Part shown: in pieces, positions 1-6,321 of the stretch | Position numbering within the stretch: position 1 is the first letter of the stretch | Layout of the letters: every line of letters begins with the position of its first letter | NCBI GenBank assembly: GCA_031268125.1 | Contig: JAIRXT010000165.1 | Coordinates: forward strand, 1 to 6,596 | Origin: Treponema sp. | Lineage (GTDB): Bacteria > Spirochaetota > Spirochaetia > Treponematales > Breznakiellaceae | Direction of reading: 5' to 3' | Length of the DNA: 6,596 bases | The notes under the pieces: generated by a model | Seen by the model: only the letters and a program-made list of their open reading frames with translations | What the model was told of the DNA's origin: nothing | The model's database searches: none | Program-made: the position numbers and the translations under genes

Positions 1-35
1 TTCACGGCTCCTCGCTTGTTTTCCGGTATTGGAAG

Positions 36-71
36 GGGCCCCGTGATTCGCCAATCCCGGGGCCCGTTTTT
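36..71 (+). terminator. Intrinsic terminator of the upstream gene
   Basis: The arms GGGCCCCG (36-43) and CGGGGCCC (58-65) are perfectly complementary. After one mismatch the stem continues with GATT (45-48) paired to AATC (53-56) around a CGCC tetraloop. A run of five T follows at 67-71. This is a textbook Rho-independent terminator for a + strand transcript entering from the left; the gene it serves lies outside the window. There is no T-run on the other side, so it is not clearly bidirectional. Confidence 0.75.
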
Positions 72-137
72 CAGACTTGGCCCGATCTTGGCATGACCGG
101 CCTCCCCTGTCAAGCGCAGATAACAATTTCGAATTCA

Positions 138-186
138 AAATTCCAAATCCGAAAAGAGCCGTAGAAAATTCATTGGGGGTCCTGCC
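138..186 (+). repeat. Dispersed repeat, copy A (inverted relative to 6381-6429)
   Basis: Compared with the reverse complement of 6381-6429, this segment matches at 42 of 49 positions without gaps; the core 150-186 matches at 33 of 37. The conserved blocks are CGAAAAGAGCCGTA, AAAATTCAT and GGGGTCCTG. Both copies are intergenic, which suggests a short dispersed non-coding element rather than a coding relic. No transposase or clear terminal repeats accompany it. Confidence 0.8.
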
Positions 187-210
187 GGCTGGAAAAATCC
201 GGGGCCCCCA
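174..210. other. GC-rich hairpin overlapping repeat copy A
   Basis: TGGGGGTCC (174-182) pairs with GGGCCCCCA (202-210), giving nine base pairs with one G-U wobble around a 19-nt loop. There is no T-run after it on the + strand, so it is not a standard terminator. It overlaps the right end of the dispersed repeat and could be part of that element's RNA structure. Confidence 0.45.
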
Positions 211-275
211 CCCCAGATTCTTTCCACCGCCACCCCAATTACTTGTTTCGGCGCTCTTTTCGCCATTATCCCTAT

Positions 276-303
276 CGTGAATTACCTTAACCCAAGGTTC
301 ACG
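276..303. other. Bulged inverted repeat in the leader
   Basis: CGTGAA (276-281) pairs with TTCACG (298-303), and CCTT (285-288) pairs with AAGG (294-297), leaving a 3-nt bulge (TTA) and a 5-nt loop (AACCC). That is ten pairs in 28 bases. No T-run follows. It may be an RNA hairpin or a protein-binding site; its function is unknown. Confidence 0.35.
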
Positions 304-369
304 AGCCCGTACCTTTGACCATTTTTAGTTGGAATTGTTGAAGCGCAGGATTTTCGATAAAAATTCCGG

Positions 370-379
370 TTCCGCGGAA
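370..379. promoter_or_regulatory. 10-bp palindrome upstream of the XRE gene
   Basis: TTCCGCGGAA is a perfect 10-bp palindrome 74 nt before the ATG at 454. XRE-type regulators often bind palindromes near their own genes, so this is a possible autoregulatory operator. The link is inference, because only one site is seen and it is not tied to a recognised promoter. Confidence 0.2.
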
Positions 380-453
380 AAAACTGATAGCGGATAACTA
401 TAAGCCAATAGACATTTGTTGAGAGTCCGCAGAAGGAACAGACTTATATAAGC

Positions 454-816
454 ATGAAGACGGCACGGAAGATCGTCGGCGGTATGGAAATACGGCGTAT
501 GTTTGCCCGAAACCTTAAACGCCTGCGGGAACTGCAGAATATTTCCCAGCTTGAGCTTTCAAGCATGACGGGGCTTACCCATAATTTTATTAACGACATT
601 GAAAATTGCAAAAAGTGGATCTCCGCCGAGACCCTGGCGAAATTTTCCGCCGCGCTGAACGTAAAGCCCTATCAGTTCTTCCTGTCCGAGCTCCAGATCG
701 GGGAATTTGAGAAAAATCCGGTAAGCCTGTACCGGGAAGACTTTGCCGATATGTTTCAAAAAGTCATTTCCGACTGGATGAACGTCTACCTGCCGGAAAC
801 TGTCAAAAAAAGCTGA
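454..816 (+). CDS. XRE-family helix-turn-helix transcriptional regulator
   Basis: A small cytoplasmic DNA-binding protein of 120 residues. Residues about 20-76 form a Cro/CI-type (HTH_3) domain: the helix NLKRLREL, then SQLELSSMTGL, the recognition-helix region THNFINDIEN and the closing AETLAKFSAALNVKPYQFF. The C-terminal 44 residues are acidic then basic, with no recognised sensor domain, so the ligand and target genes are unknown. An in-frame TAG at 409-411 makes the ATG at 454 the earliest possible ATG start. Its nearest Shine-Dalgarno-like run, AAGGAA (433-438), is 15 nt away, further than usual. Met11 (484), with GGAAG at 467-471, gives an N-terminus starting MEIRRMFARN, more typical of such short regulators, so 484 is a real alternative. 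It stands alone: 99 nt separate it from aspS. Family assignment is firm; role is not known. Confidence 0.88.
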   Translation: MKTARKIVGGMEIRRMFARNLKRLRELQNISQLELSSMTGLTHNFINDIENCKKWISAETLAKFSAALNVKPYQFFLSELQIGEFEKNPVSLYREDFADMFQKVISDWMNVYLPETVKKS

Positions 817-831
817 TAGAGTTGTCCGGCA
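791..831 (+). terminator. Possible weak terminator of the XRE gene
   Basis: TGCCGGA (791-797) pairs with TCCGGCA (825-831), and AACT (798-801) with AGTT (820-823), leaving one bulged G. The hairpin spans the stop codon of the regulator. A T-rich tract (848-866) starts only about 16 nt after the stem, so this is not a canonical intrinsic terminator. It may be only an RNA structure at the 3' end. Confidence 0.25.
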
Positions 832-880
832 AGTCCAATCCCGCGCCCTTTTCTTTTTGTATTTTCTTGCGTCCGTTTCC

Positions 881-909
881 TTTCCAAGGTTTTATAAAAG
901 CGATAGAAT
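881..909 (+). promoter_or_regulatory. Candidate promoter for aspS, close to the start codon
   Basis: TTTCCA (881-886) is four of six to the -35 consensus. TAGAAT (904-909), 17 nt further on, is five of six to the -10 consensus. Transcription would then begin at or within a few bases of the ATG at 916, giving a leaderless or nearly leaderless mRNA. This agrees with the absence of a Shine-Dalgarno sequence before aspS. A second -10-like box, TATAAA (893-898), has no good partner. Confidence 0.35.
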
Positions 910-915
910 GGTCCC

Positions 916-2256
916 ATGCGGATACTGGTAAAAGATATGGCGGCGGCCGCCGGAAAGCAGCCGGACGCGGAGCTTGAGGCGGCAGGCTGGGTCCACCGGA
1001 TTCGGGACATGGGGGGCATCAGGTTTGTGATCCTCCGGGACCGTTCCGGGCTTGGGCAGTTGGTTTTGGCGGAAGATTCCGGGGCCCCGGCATTTACGCT
1101 GGAATCGGTCATCCGGGTCCGGGGCCTGCCGGCCCTGAACGAAAAGGCCCCCGGCGGGGCGGAACTCAGGGTAGCTTCCCTGGAGGTCCTCTCCCGGGCG
1201 GCGCCGGATCTGCCCTACCAGGTGAACGGCGACATCTCCAAGATCGGCCTGGAGGCAATCCTGGACAACCGCCCCCTGTCCCTGCGGAACCCCAAGATCC
1301 GTTCCGTCTTCAAGGTTCAGGATACCATCGTCGAATCCTTTGCCGCGTACCTGCGGAACCGGGATTTTACGGAAATCAAAACCAGCAAGCTTACCGCGGG
1401 CAGTACCGAGGGGGGGACCAACCTCTTCCAGGTGGATTATTTTGACCGGAAACTCTACCTGGCCCAGTCCCCCCAGCTTTACAAAGAAGCGATGGTAGCC
1501 AGCGGCCTGGAACGGGTTTTTGAAATCGGGCCGGTCTACCGGGCGGAAAAGCACGATACCCCCCGGCACCTGAACGAATACGTTTCCCTGGACCTGGAGA
1601 TAGGTTTTATTGAATCCGAACTGGAGCTTATCGAACTGGAACGGGAACTGCTGGCCCATATCTTTGGGGAGGTCGCCCGGAAAAACGGCCCGGACCTGGC
1701 CGCCTGGGGCGCGTCGGTCCCCGGCCCGGAGGACCTGGCCCGGGCCCCCACGCTGAGTTACGAGGAGGCCCTGAAGCTGGCCAACGAGGAGGCGGCCCGG
1801 GACAAAAAAGCCTCCGCTTCGTCCCGGATCTTCGACATCAACCCCGAGGCGGAACGGCTGCTCTGCGAATGGTCCCGGCGGGAACACGGCGTTGATCTGG
1901 TCTTTGTCAATGCCTTTCCCCGGCGGCACCGGCCCTTTTACACCTACCCCCTGGCCGAATCCGGCAAATCCGGCGCCGGGACTCTTACCATGAGCTTCGA
2001 CGCCATTTTCCGGGGCCTGGAGATTAGCTCCGGCAGCCGCCGCCAGCACGATTACGATGCCGTTGTGGAGGCCCTGCCAAAATTCGGCCTAAAGCCGGAG
2101 AACATGGCCGGGTATCTGCAGATACTCAAATACGGCTGCCCCCCCCACGGGGGTTTCGCCCTTGGCTGTGAACGGCTTACCCAGAAAATTCTGGGCCTGG
2201 GGAACGTTAAAGAGGCAAGCCTCTTTCCCCGGGACCGGCGCCGGGTGGAACCCTAG
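916..2256 (+). CDS. aspS: Aspartyl-tRNA synthetase, archaeal type, probably non-discriminating
   Basis: A class IIb aminoacyl-tRNA synthetase that attaches aspartate to tRNA in the cytoplasm using ATP. At 446 residues it has the archaeal/eukaryal-type AspRS length and lacks the large insertion of the usual ~590-residue bacterial enzyme. Residues about 20-100 are the OB-fold anticodon-binding domain (AGWVHRIRDMGGIRF). Motif 2 is at 202-221 (FEIGPVYRAEKHDTPRHLNE, with Arg209). FRGLEISSG follows, and motif 3 is GCERL near 417-421 (Arg420), ending in the family-typical LFPRDRRR. His27 (in GWVH) and Pro79 (in KAPGG) fall where non-discriminating enzymes carry His and Pro/Gly, whereas discriminating ones carry Trp and Lys. 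It therefore probably also charges tRNA-Asn for GatCAB amidation; this is inference. An in-frame TAG at 904-906 excludes starts further upstream. No Shine-Dalgarno is seen. The MATE gene follows after 5 nt. Confidence 0.92.
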   Translation: MRILVKDMAAAAGKQPDAELEAAGWVHRIRDMGGIRFVILRDRSGLGQLVLAEDSGAPAFTLESVIRVRGLPALNEKAPGGAELRVASLEVLSRAAPDLPYQVNGDISKIGLEAILDNRPLSLRNPKIRSVFKVQDTIVESFAAYLRNRDFTEIKTSKLTAGSTEGGTNLFQVDYFDRKLYLAQSPQLYKEAMVASGLERVFEIGPVYRAEKHDTPRHLNEYVSLDLEIGFIESELELIELERELLAHIFGEVARKNGPDLAAWGASVPGPEDLARAPTLSYEEALKLANEEAARDKKASASSRIFDINPEAERLLCEWSRREHGVDLVFVNAFPRRHRPFYTYPLAESGKSGAGTLTMSFDAIFRGLEISSGSRRQHDYDAVVEALPKFGLKPENMAGYLQILKYGCPPHGGFALGCERLTQKILGLGNVKEASLFPRDRRRVEP

Positions 2257-2261
2257 CCCTT

Positions 2262-3629
2262 ATGGATCCGCACGGCGCGTCCGTATCCATGATGGAACGG
2301 TGGAACGGCAAAGCCCTGTTCCGCCTCATCTGGCCCCTGGTTATCGAGCAGATCCTCGCGGTTACTATGGGGGTCGCCGACACGGTGATGATCAGTTCCG
2401 TGGGGGAACACGCCGTTTCCGCCATCAACATCGTCGACAACATCAACAATCTGCTGATTATCGCCTTCGCCGCCCTTGCCACCGGCGGGGCCGTGGTGGT
2501 AAGCCAGTACATCGGCCGCCGGGATCACCGGAACGCCGGAGAAGCGGCCAAGCAGCTTATCTACGCGGTCTCGGGCATTTCGCTGGTCATTATGGTTTTC
2601 GCCTTTTTCCTGCGCCGGCCCATCATCCGCATTATCTACGGGAACATGAGCGCCGACGTAATGGAAGCCGCGGCGGTCTACATGATGATCACCTGTCTTT
2701 CCTATCCTTTCCTGGCAGTCTACAACGCCAACGCCGCGCTGTTCCGGGCGGTGGGGAATTCGGGAATCACCATGCGTATAGCCCTGCTGGTGAACATCAT
2801 CAACATCGGGGGGAACGCCTTCCTCATTTTCGTACTCCACATGGGAGTTGCGGGGGCCGCCCTGTCCACCCTCACAAGCCGGGCCCTGGCGGCAATCATT
2901 ACGATGATCCTCCTGTACCGGGGCCACGGCCGGCCCATCCGGCTTGAAGGAATCCTCAAATTCCGCCTGGTCCGTTCCATGCTCCGCAGCATCCTCAACG
3001 TGGGAATCCCCAGCGGCCTGGAAAGCTCCATGTTCATGGTGGGCCGCCTGTTAACCCAGCGGATCTTCCCCATCTTCGGCACCGCCGCGATGGCGGGGAA
3101 CGCGGTGGCGGGGGTAGTCAACTCCTTCTCCTTCATGCCCGGTTCCGCCTGCGGCATGGCCCTGCTTACCATCATCGGCCAGTGCGTAGGAGCCGGGGAC
3201 TACCACGCCGCCAAGCGGCAGTGCGCCCGGATCTTAAAGATCACCTACCTCATTACCGCGGCCCTCAGCCTCTTTATCTGGATATTCCGGGACCCCCTCA
3301 TCGGCATCTTCAACCTCAGCGTGGAGGCCCATGATTTCGGCGCTCTTTTCCTGCAAATCCACTGCATCTCCATGATCCTCGCCTGGCCCCTCAGCTTCGC
3401 CCTGCCCAACGCCCTGCGGGCCGCCGGGGACGCCCGTTACGTCATGTGGGTAGCCACCATCTCCATGTGGACCCTCCGGGTCAGCATGTCCTACATCTTC
3501 ACCTTTGCCCTGGGCCTGGGCCCCCTGGGGGTCTGGCTTGGTATGGGCGCCGACTTCATCGGCCGGGGCGGCTTCTACCTGGGCCGCTGGCTCCGGGGCC
3601 GCTGGCAGGATAAAAAGGTCATCACCTGA
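2262..3629 (+). CDS. MATE-family multidrug/toxin efflux transporter
   Basis: An inner-membrane exporter of the MATE family, which extrudes drugs or metabolites in exchange for Na+ or H+; the substrate cannot be read from sequence. The 455 residues fit the family, with about twelve hydrophobic segments in two MatE halves (about 20-220 and 245-440). The halves show the expected pseudo-repeat: GGAVVVSQYIGRRD (75-88) matches TIIGQCVGAGD (303-313), and FRAVGNS (161-167) matches LRAAGDA (385-391). The N-terminus (LIWPLVIEQILAVTMGVADT) and the short basic tail (RGRWQDKK) are typical, so the gene is intact. It starts 5 nt after the aspS stop with a weak GGTGGA (2244-2249) upstream, which suggests co-transcription and translational coupling with aspS. 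Met10 or Met11 are alternative starts without a better ribosome site. Its TGA stop lies within the direct repeat at 3627-3636. Confidence 0.93.
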   Translation: MDPHGASVSMMERWNGKALFRLIWPLVIEQILAVTMGVADTVMISSVGEHAVSAINIVDNINNLLIIAFAALATGGAVVVSQYIGRRDHRNAGEAAKQLIYAVSGISLVIMVFAFFLRRPIIRIIYGNMSADVMEAAAVYMMITCLSYPFLAVYNANAALFRAVGNSGITMRIALLVNIINIGGNAFLIFVLHMGVAGAALSTLTSRALAAIITMILLYRGHGRPIRLEGILKFRLVRSMLRSILNVGIPSGLESSMFMVGRLLTQRIFPIFGTAAMAGNAVAGVVNSFSFMPGSACGMALLTIIGQCVGAGDYHAAKRQCARILKITYLITAALSLFIWIFRDPLIGIFNLSVEAHDFGALFLQIHCISMILAWPLSFALPNALRAAGDARYVMWVATISMWTLRVSMSYIFTFALGLGPLGVWLGMGADFIGRGGFYLGRWLRGRWQDKKVIT

Positions 3630-3636
3630 GCCGGTT
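3627..3636 (+). repeat. 10-bp direct repeat, left border of the AT-rich island
   Basis: TGAGCCGGTT here is identical to 4386-4395. The first three bases are the MATE stop codon. Base composition drops sharply to the right of it. Possibly a target-site duplication or a recombination microhomology. Confidence 0.6.
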
Positions 3637-4385
3637 TCAAAATTGGTTATTTGGAACAGCCTCATTTACGGGCGCATGCCGGCATCGCAAGAACTGAGAA
3701 TCGCCTTCTGTTTTCATATTTTAACATCCCTAAAAAAACTCAAGTTCATTGACACAAAATGTATTCTGTTGTATAAAATTGAATGCAAATATCCCGGTCA
3801 AAACAAAGCCTCATTCCCCTTTTGTTCACAATTACTATTCTGAATTCATGCTCATCGTTAAAAGCCGGTATCTATTTAATGTCTCTTGATAAAATAGATG
3901 CCCCGCAGCTATTGGAAGATGAAAAAAATGTTAAAATATTTTTGAATTATATGCTTGAAAAAAATAAAATCTACTCAATGCATGTTTTTGAGCGAAAGGG
4001 AATAATTCATACGGTAAACAAAACAAAATTATTAAGGCATCAATTTTACACAATAATTGACAACGATAATGTGTTATATACACTAAGTTTTAACGGGACC
4101 AATATTTCATCTTATTCTGAAGGAGCATGGATTATTAATTCAGCCAATGATTATGAATCGTATCAGGATTATATTGGCGGAGATAATAAATGGGACGTTA
4201 CTGAGCTGCATTATACGGACAGGGTAGATGCAGAATCTACGCTTGCAAATATATTAGAAAAAATTGACAGCAATGTAAAATATTATTATAAAGATCATGT
4301 AAAAAATATACCCGGCCATGACAATTGTTTAACTGCGGTAAGAGAGACGGTTATGATAAGAAACGGCGTTACTATATCTGAAAAA
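3637..4385. mobile_element. AT-rich island, probable foreign insertion between MATE and pepF
   Basis: This 749-bp stretch contains one short gene and its promoter at roughly 30% G+C (two counted 60-base lines gave 30% and 22%), against about 60% on both sides. It is bracketed by the direct repeat TGAGCCGGTT. Removing it with one repeat copy restores a simple MATE-pepF spacing of about 85 nt. No transposase, integrase or convincing terminal inverted repeat is present; only a loose resemblance exists (TTTCAAAAT at the left, TTTCAGAT as the complement of the right end). It is therefore called by composition and repeats, not by a recognised element. Its left 70 bases are less AT-rich and contain the palindrome ATGCCGGCAT (3676-3685). 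Confidence 0.5.
3749..3777 (+). promoter_or_regulatory. Near-consensus sigma-70 promoter of the lipoprotein gene
   Basis: TTGACA (3749-3754) is a perfect -35 box. TATAAA (3772-3777) is a five-of-six -10 box, and the spacer is exactly 17 nt. The expected transcription start is about 3784, practically on the ATG at 3783, so the mRNA would be leaderless. The promoter could also read through into pepF. Confidence 0.65.
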
Positions 4386-4388
4386 TGA
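3783..4388 (+). CDS. Putative lipoprotein of unknown function, AT-rich, perhaps 3'-truncated
   Basis: I do not recognise this 201-residue protein with certainty. It begins with a lipoprotein signal: basic MQISRSKQ, a hydrophobic stretch (residues 9-19) and the lipobox LNSC with Cys23 as probable lipidation site, so it should be anchored to a membrane after signal peptidase II. The rest has mixed alpha/beta character without membrane segments. Near the C-terminus, GHDNCLTAV (178-186; His179, Cys182) resembles the catalytic-Cys helix of papain-like NlpC/P60-type folds, but only 19 residues follow, so an enzyme assignment is weak. A TGA directly before the ATG (3780-3782) fixes this as the first start; there is no Shine-Dalgarno, and the promoter suggests a leaderless message. 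Its stop overlaps the ATG of the longest pepF frame and lies in the right direct repeat, so the natural 3' end may be missing. Confidence 0.72.
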   Translation: MQISRSKQSLIPLLFTITILNSCSSLKAGIYLMSLDKIDAPQLLEDEKNVKIFLNYMLEKNKIYSMHVFERKGIIHTVNKTKLLRHQFYTIIDNDNVLYTLSFNGTNISSYSEGAWIINSANDYESYQDYIGGDNKWDVTELHYTDRVDAESTLANILEKIDSNVKYYYKDHVKNIPGHDNCLTAVRETVMIRNGVTISEK

Positions 4389-6271
4389 GCCGGTTCTACA
4401 AAAAGGCCAAACCCCGCACCGCCCCGCGCCGCATCGTAGACACGGAAAGGGCGGAAGATTATGCTGTAGACATGGCAGCAACCACAATACCTGCCCGCTC
4501 CGGACAGCGGGCCGAAGACACTTGGGATCTTTCCACATTATTTTCGGACGATGCGGCTTGGGGCGCGGCCCTGGCCGGATACGAGGGGCGGATAGAACAG
4601 ATCGCCGCCTACCGGGGCACGCTGGGAGGCTCCGCGGAAAAGCTGGCGGATTACCTGGACTTTATCCGGGATTTTAGAATCCTGGAGGAACGGATCGCCT
4701 ACTATGCGGATTTACGGCAGACCGAAGACGAGGGCGCAAACGCCGCACGGACCATGATGGGCAAGTTCGCAATGGCCGCCGCCAGGGCCCAGGCCGCTTC
4801 TTCCTGGGAAGCCCCGGAGATCCAGCGGATTCCCGGGCGGGACATGGAAGGCTTTCTGGAAAATCCCCGGCTTGCGGAACACCGGGTGTACCTGAAAAAG
4901 CTCCTCCGCTATAAGCCCCACATTTTAAGCGACGCCGAGGAGCGGCTTATCGCCCTCCACGCCGAGGGGGAAGCGGTGGCGTCGGAGACTTTTTCGGTCC
5001 TTACCAACGTGGACCTGGATTTTGGGACCGTCGACACCCCCGAAGGCCCGCGGCCCCTGTCCCAGTCCACCTGGTCGGTCTTCATGGAAAGCCCCGACCG
5101 GGACATCCGCCGCCGGGCCTACGGGCAATTCTACGGCCGCTTTGAATCCCACAAGACCAGCCTGGCAAGCCTCTATTCGGGGTCCGTAAAGAACGATGTA
5201 ATCCGCGCCAGGGTGCGGGGTTTTGCCTCCGCCCGGCAGGCGGCCCTGTTTCCGGACAAGGTAAACGAGGAAGTTTACGACAACCTTATCGCCGCGGTAA
5301 GCGCCAACCTGGGGCCCCTGCACCGTTACTACGAAATCCGCAAGAAGGCCCTGGGGCTGGAGGAACTGCGGCACTACGATGTTTACGTCCCGCTGGTTCC
5401 CAAGGCCGTCAAAGAGACAAGCTGGAACCAGGCGGTGGACCTTGTTTCCAGGGCCCTGGCCCCGCTGGGGGATGAATACGTGGAAACCCTGCGTTCCGGC
5501 CTTTTGGGCCGCTGGGCGGACCGCTACGAAAACAAGGGGAAACGCTCCGGGGCATTTTCCGCGGGGAGCTTTACCGGAGCCCCCTATATCCTGATGAACT
5601 ACAAGAACGACAGCATCCGTGACGTGTTCACCCTGGCCCACGAAGGGGGCCACTCCATGCATTCCTGGTATTCCGTCCGGGCCAACCCTTTCATGCACTA
5701 CAACTACACCATCTTTGAGGCCGAAGTAGCCAGCACCTTCAACGAGGAACTCCTGTTCCGCCATCTGGCCGCCTCCGCCGGTACCCCGGAGCTTAAACGC
5801 TACCTGGTGAACAAGCGGGCGGACGATATTATGGCGACCCTGTACCGGCAGACCATGTTTGCCGAATTTGAAAAGCGCAGCCACGAACTGGAGGAAGGGG
5901 GCGTCCCCCTGACGGTGGAGACGCTGCGGGGGGAATACCGGAAACTTCTGGAAAAGTACTTCGGCCCCGCTATGGTCTTCGAGGAGGCAAGCGATCTGGA
6001 GGGCCTGCGAATCCCCCACTTCTACCGGGCCTTTTACGTGTACAAATATTCCACCGGTATTTCCGCGGCCCTGGCCCTGGCGGAACGGGTCCTGGCGGGG
6101 GGCAGCCGGGAACGGGAGGATTATTTCGCGTTCCTTAAATCCGGCGGTTCCCGCTACCCCATCGAATCCCTGGCGGTGGCGGGGGTGGATATGTCGGTCC
6201 CCGCCCCGGTGGAAGCGGCCTGCAAGACCTTCGGCCGCCTGGTAGACGAACTGGAGGGGCTGCTGGGTTAG
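4385..6271 (+). CDS. pepF: Oligoendopeptidase F, M3-family zinc metallopeptidase
   Basis: A cytoplasmic metallopeptidase that cuts short peptides, serving peptide turnover and perhaps signal-peptide or nutrient-peptide breakdown. The zinc site is HEGGH (residues 419-423; ligands His419 and His423, catalytic Glu420), with the third ligand Glu447 in EAEVASTFNE. PHFYRAFYVYKYSTG (544-558) supplies the conserved His/Tyr substrate-site residues. The PepF N-terminal region is at about 140-210, and DVYVPL is also family-typical. The longest frame gives 628 residues, but the family usually has about 600 and begins near TIPARS..EDTWDLS. Met30 (4472) is therefore the likely start, giving 599 residues; AGGGCGGAAG (4448-4457) precedes it at a rather long spacing. 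The 29 extra residues are basic and look like translated intergenic DNA, open only because the frame begins just after a TGA (4379-4381) in the AT-rich island. Catalytic residues are intact. Confidence 0.93.
   Translation: MSRFYKKAKPRTAPRRIVDTERAEDYAVDMAATTIPARSGQRAEDTWDLSTLFSDDAAWGAALAGYEGRIEQIAAYRGTLGGSAEKLADYLDFIRDFRILEERIAYYADLRQTEDEGANAARTMMGKFAMAAARAQAASSWEAPEIQRIPGRDMEGFLENPRLAEHRVYLKKLLRYKPHILSDAEERLIALHAEGEAVASETFSVLTNVDLDFGTVDTPEGPRPLSQSTWSVFMESPDRDIRRRAYGQFYGRFESHKTSLASLYSGSVKNDVIRARVRGFASARQAALFPDKVNEEVYDNLIAAVSANLGPLHRYYEIRKKALGLEELRHYDVYVPLVPKAVKETSWNQAVDLVSRALAPLGDEYVETLRSGLLGRWADRYENKGKRSGAFSAGSFTGAPYILMNYKNDSIRDVFTLAHEGGHSMHSWYSVRANPFMHYNYTIFEAEVASTFNEELLFRHLAASAGTPELKRYLVNKRADDIMATLYRQTMFAEFEKRSHELEEGGVPLTVETLRGEYRKLLEKYFGPAMVFEEASDLEGLRIPHFYRAFYVYKYSTGISAALALAERVLAGGSREREDYFAFLKSGGSRYPIESLAVAGVDMSVPAPVEAACKTFGRLVDELEGLLG
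4386..4395 (+). repeat. 10-bp direct repeat, right border of the AT-rich island
   Basis: TGAGCCGGTT, an exact copy of 3627-3636. Its first three bases are the stop codon of the lipoprotein gene. The GC-rich pepF leader resumes here. Confidence 0.6.
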
Positions 6272-6321
6272 GGAAGGGTTACCGGAACAGGGGCCCCGCA
6301 AAAGCCGGGCGGGTATCAAGG

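Larger units (their letters stand above)
73..453. other. Non-coding leader region with repeats and hairpins
   Basis: I see no credible gene in this 380-base stretch. Its composition is mixed, with AT-rich and GC-rich patches. It holds one copy of the dispersed repeat (138-186), a GC-rich hairpin (174-210), a bulged hairpin (276-303), a diverged internal direct repeat (112-144 and 341-367) and a 10-bp palindrome (370-379). No tRNA fold and no recognised riboswitch motif was found. The promoter of the regulator at 454 should lie here, but no pair of boxes with proper spacing stands out. Confidence 0.7.

Noticed and set aside
119..130. GATAACAATTTC, identical to part of the E. coli lac operator region
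   Set aside because: Only 12 bases match, the dyad is incomplete, and no lac genes or vector sequence surround it; most likely chance.
77..280. 67-codon + strand frame in the left leader
   Set aside because: It runs through hairpins and the dispersed repeat, has no ribosome site, is rich in low-complexity Pro and Ser, and shows no recognisable domain.
804..813. A7 run followed by G near the end of the XRE gene, a possible slippery site
   Set aside because: It is two codons before the stop and no meaningful extended frame follows; a short Lys-Lys run explains it.
892..2049. Long - strand frame opposite aspS
   Set aside because: It is a shadow frame typical of GC-rich coding DNA. The + strand frame has all class II synthetase motifs, while this one is Gly/Pro/Gln-rich without family features.
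2162..2947. +1 frame overlapping the end of aspS and the start of the MATE gene
   Set aside because: The product is rich in Arg, Pro, Gly and His, and overlaps two well-supported genes; it is a codon-bias shadow.
3505..3843. + strand frame bridging the MATE end and the AT-rich island
   Set aside because: It has no coherent domain and crosses the composition boundary. The first half is out of frame with the MATE protein and the second half shadows the lipoprotein start.
3635..4385. Terminal inverted repeats of a transposon at the ends of the AT-rich island
   Set aside because: Only a short imperfect match (TTTCAAAAT against TTTCAGAT) exists and no transposase is present, so a classical insertion sequence is not supported.
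4925..6319. 464-codon - strand frame opposite pepF
   Set aside because: Same reason: the + strand frame carries the M3 zinc site and full-length homology, and the antisense protein is low-complexity.
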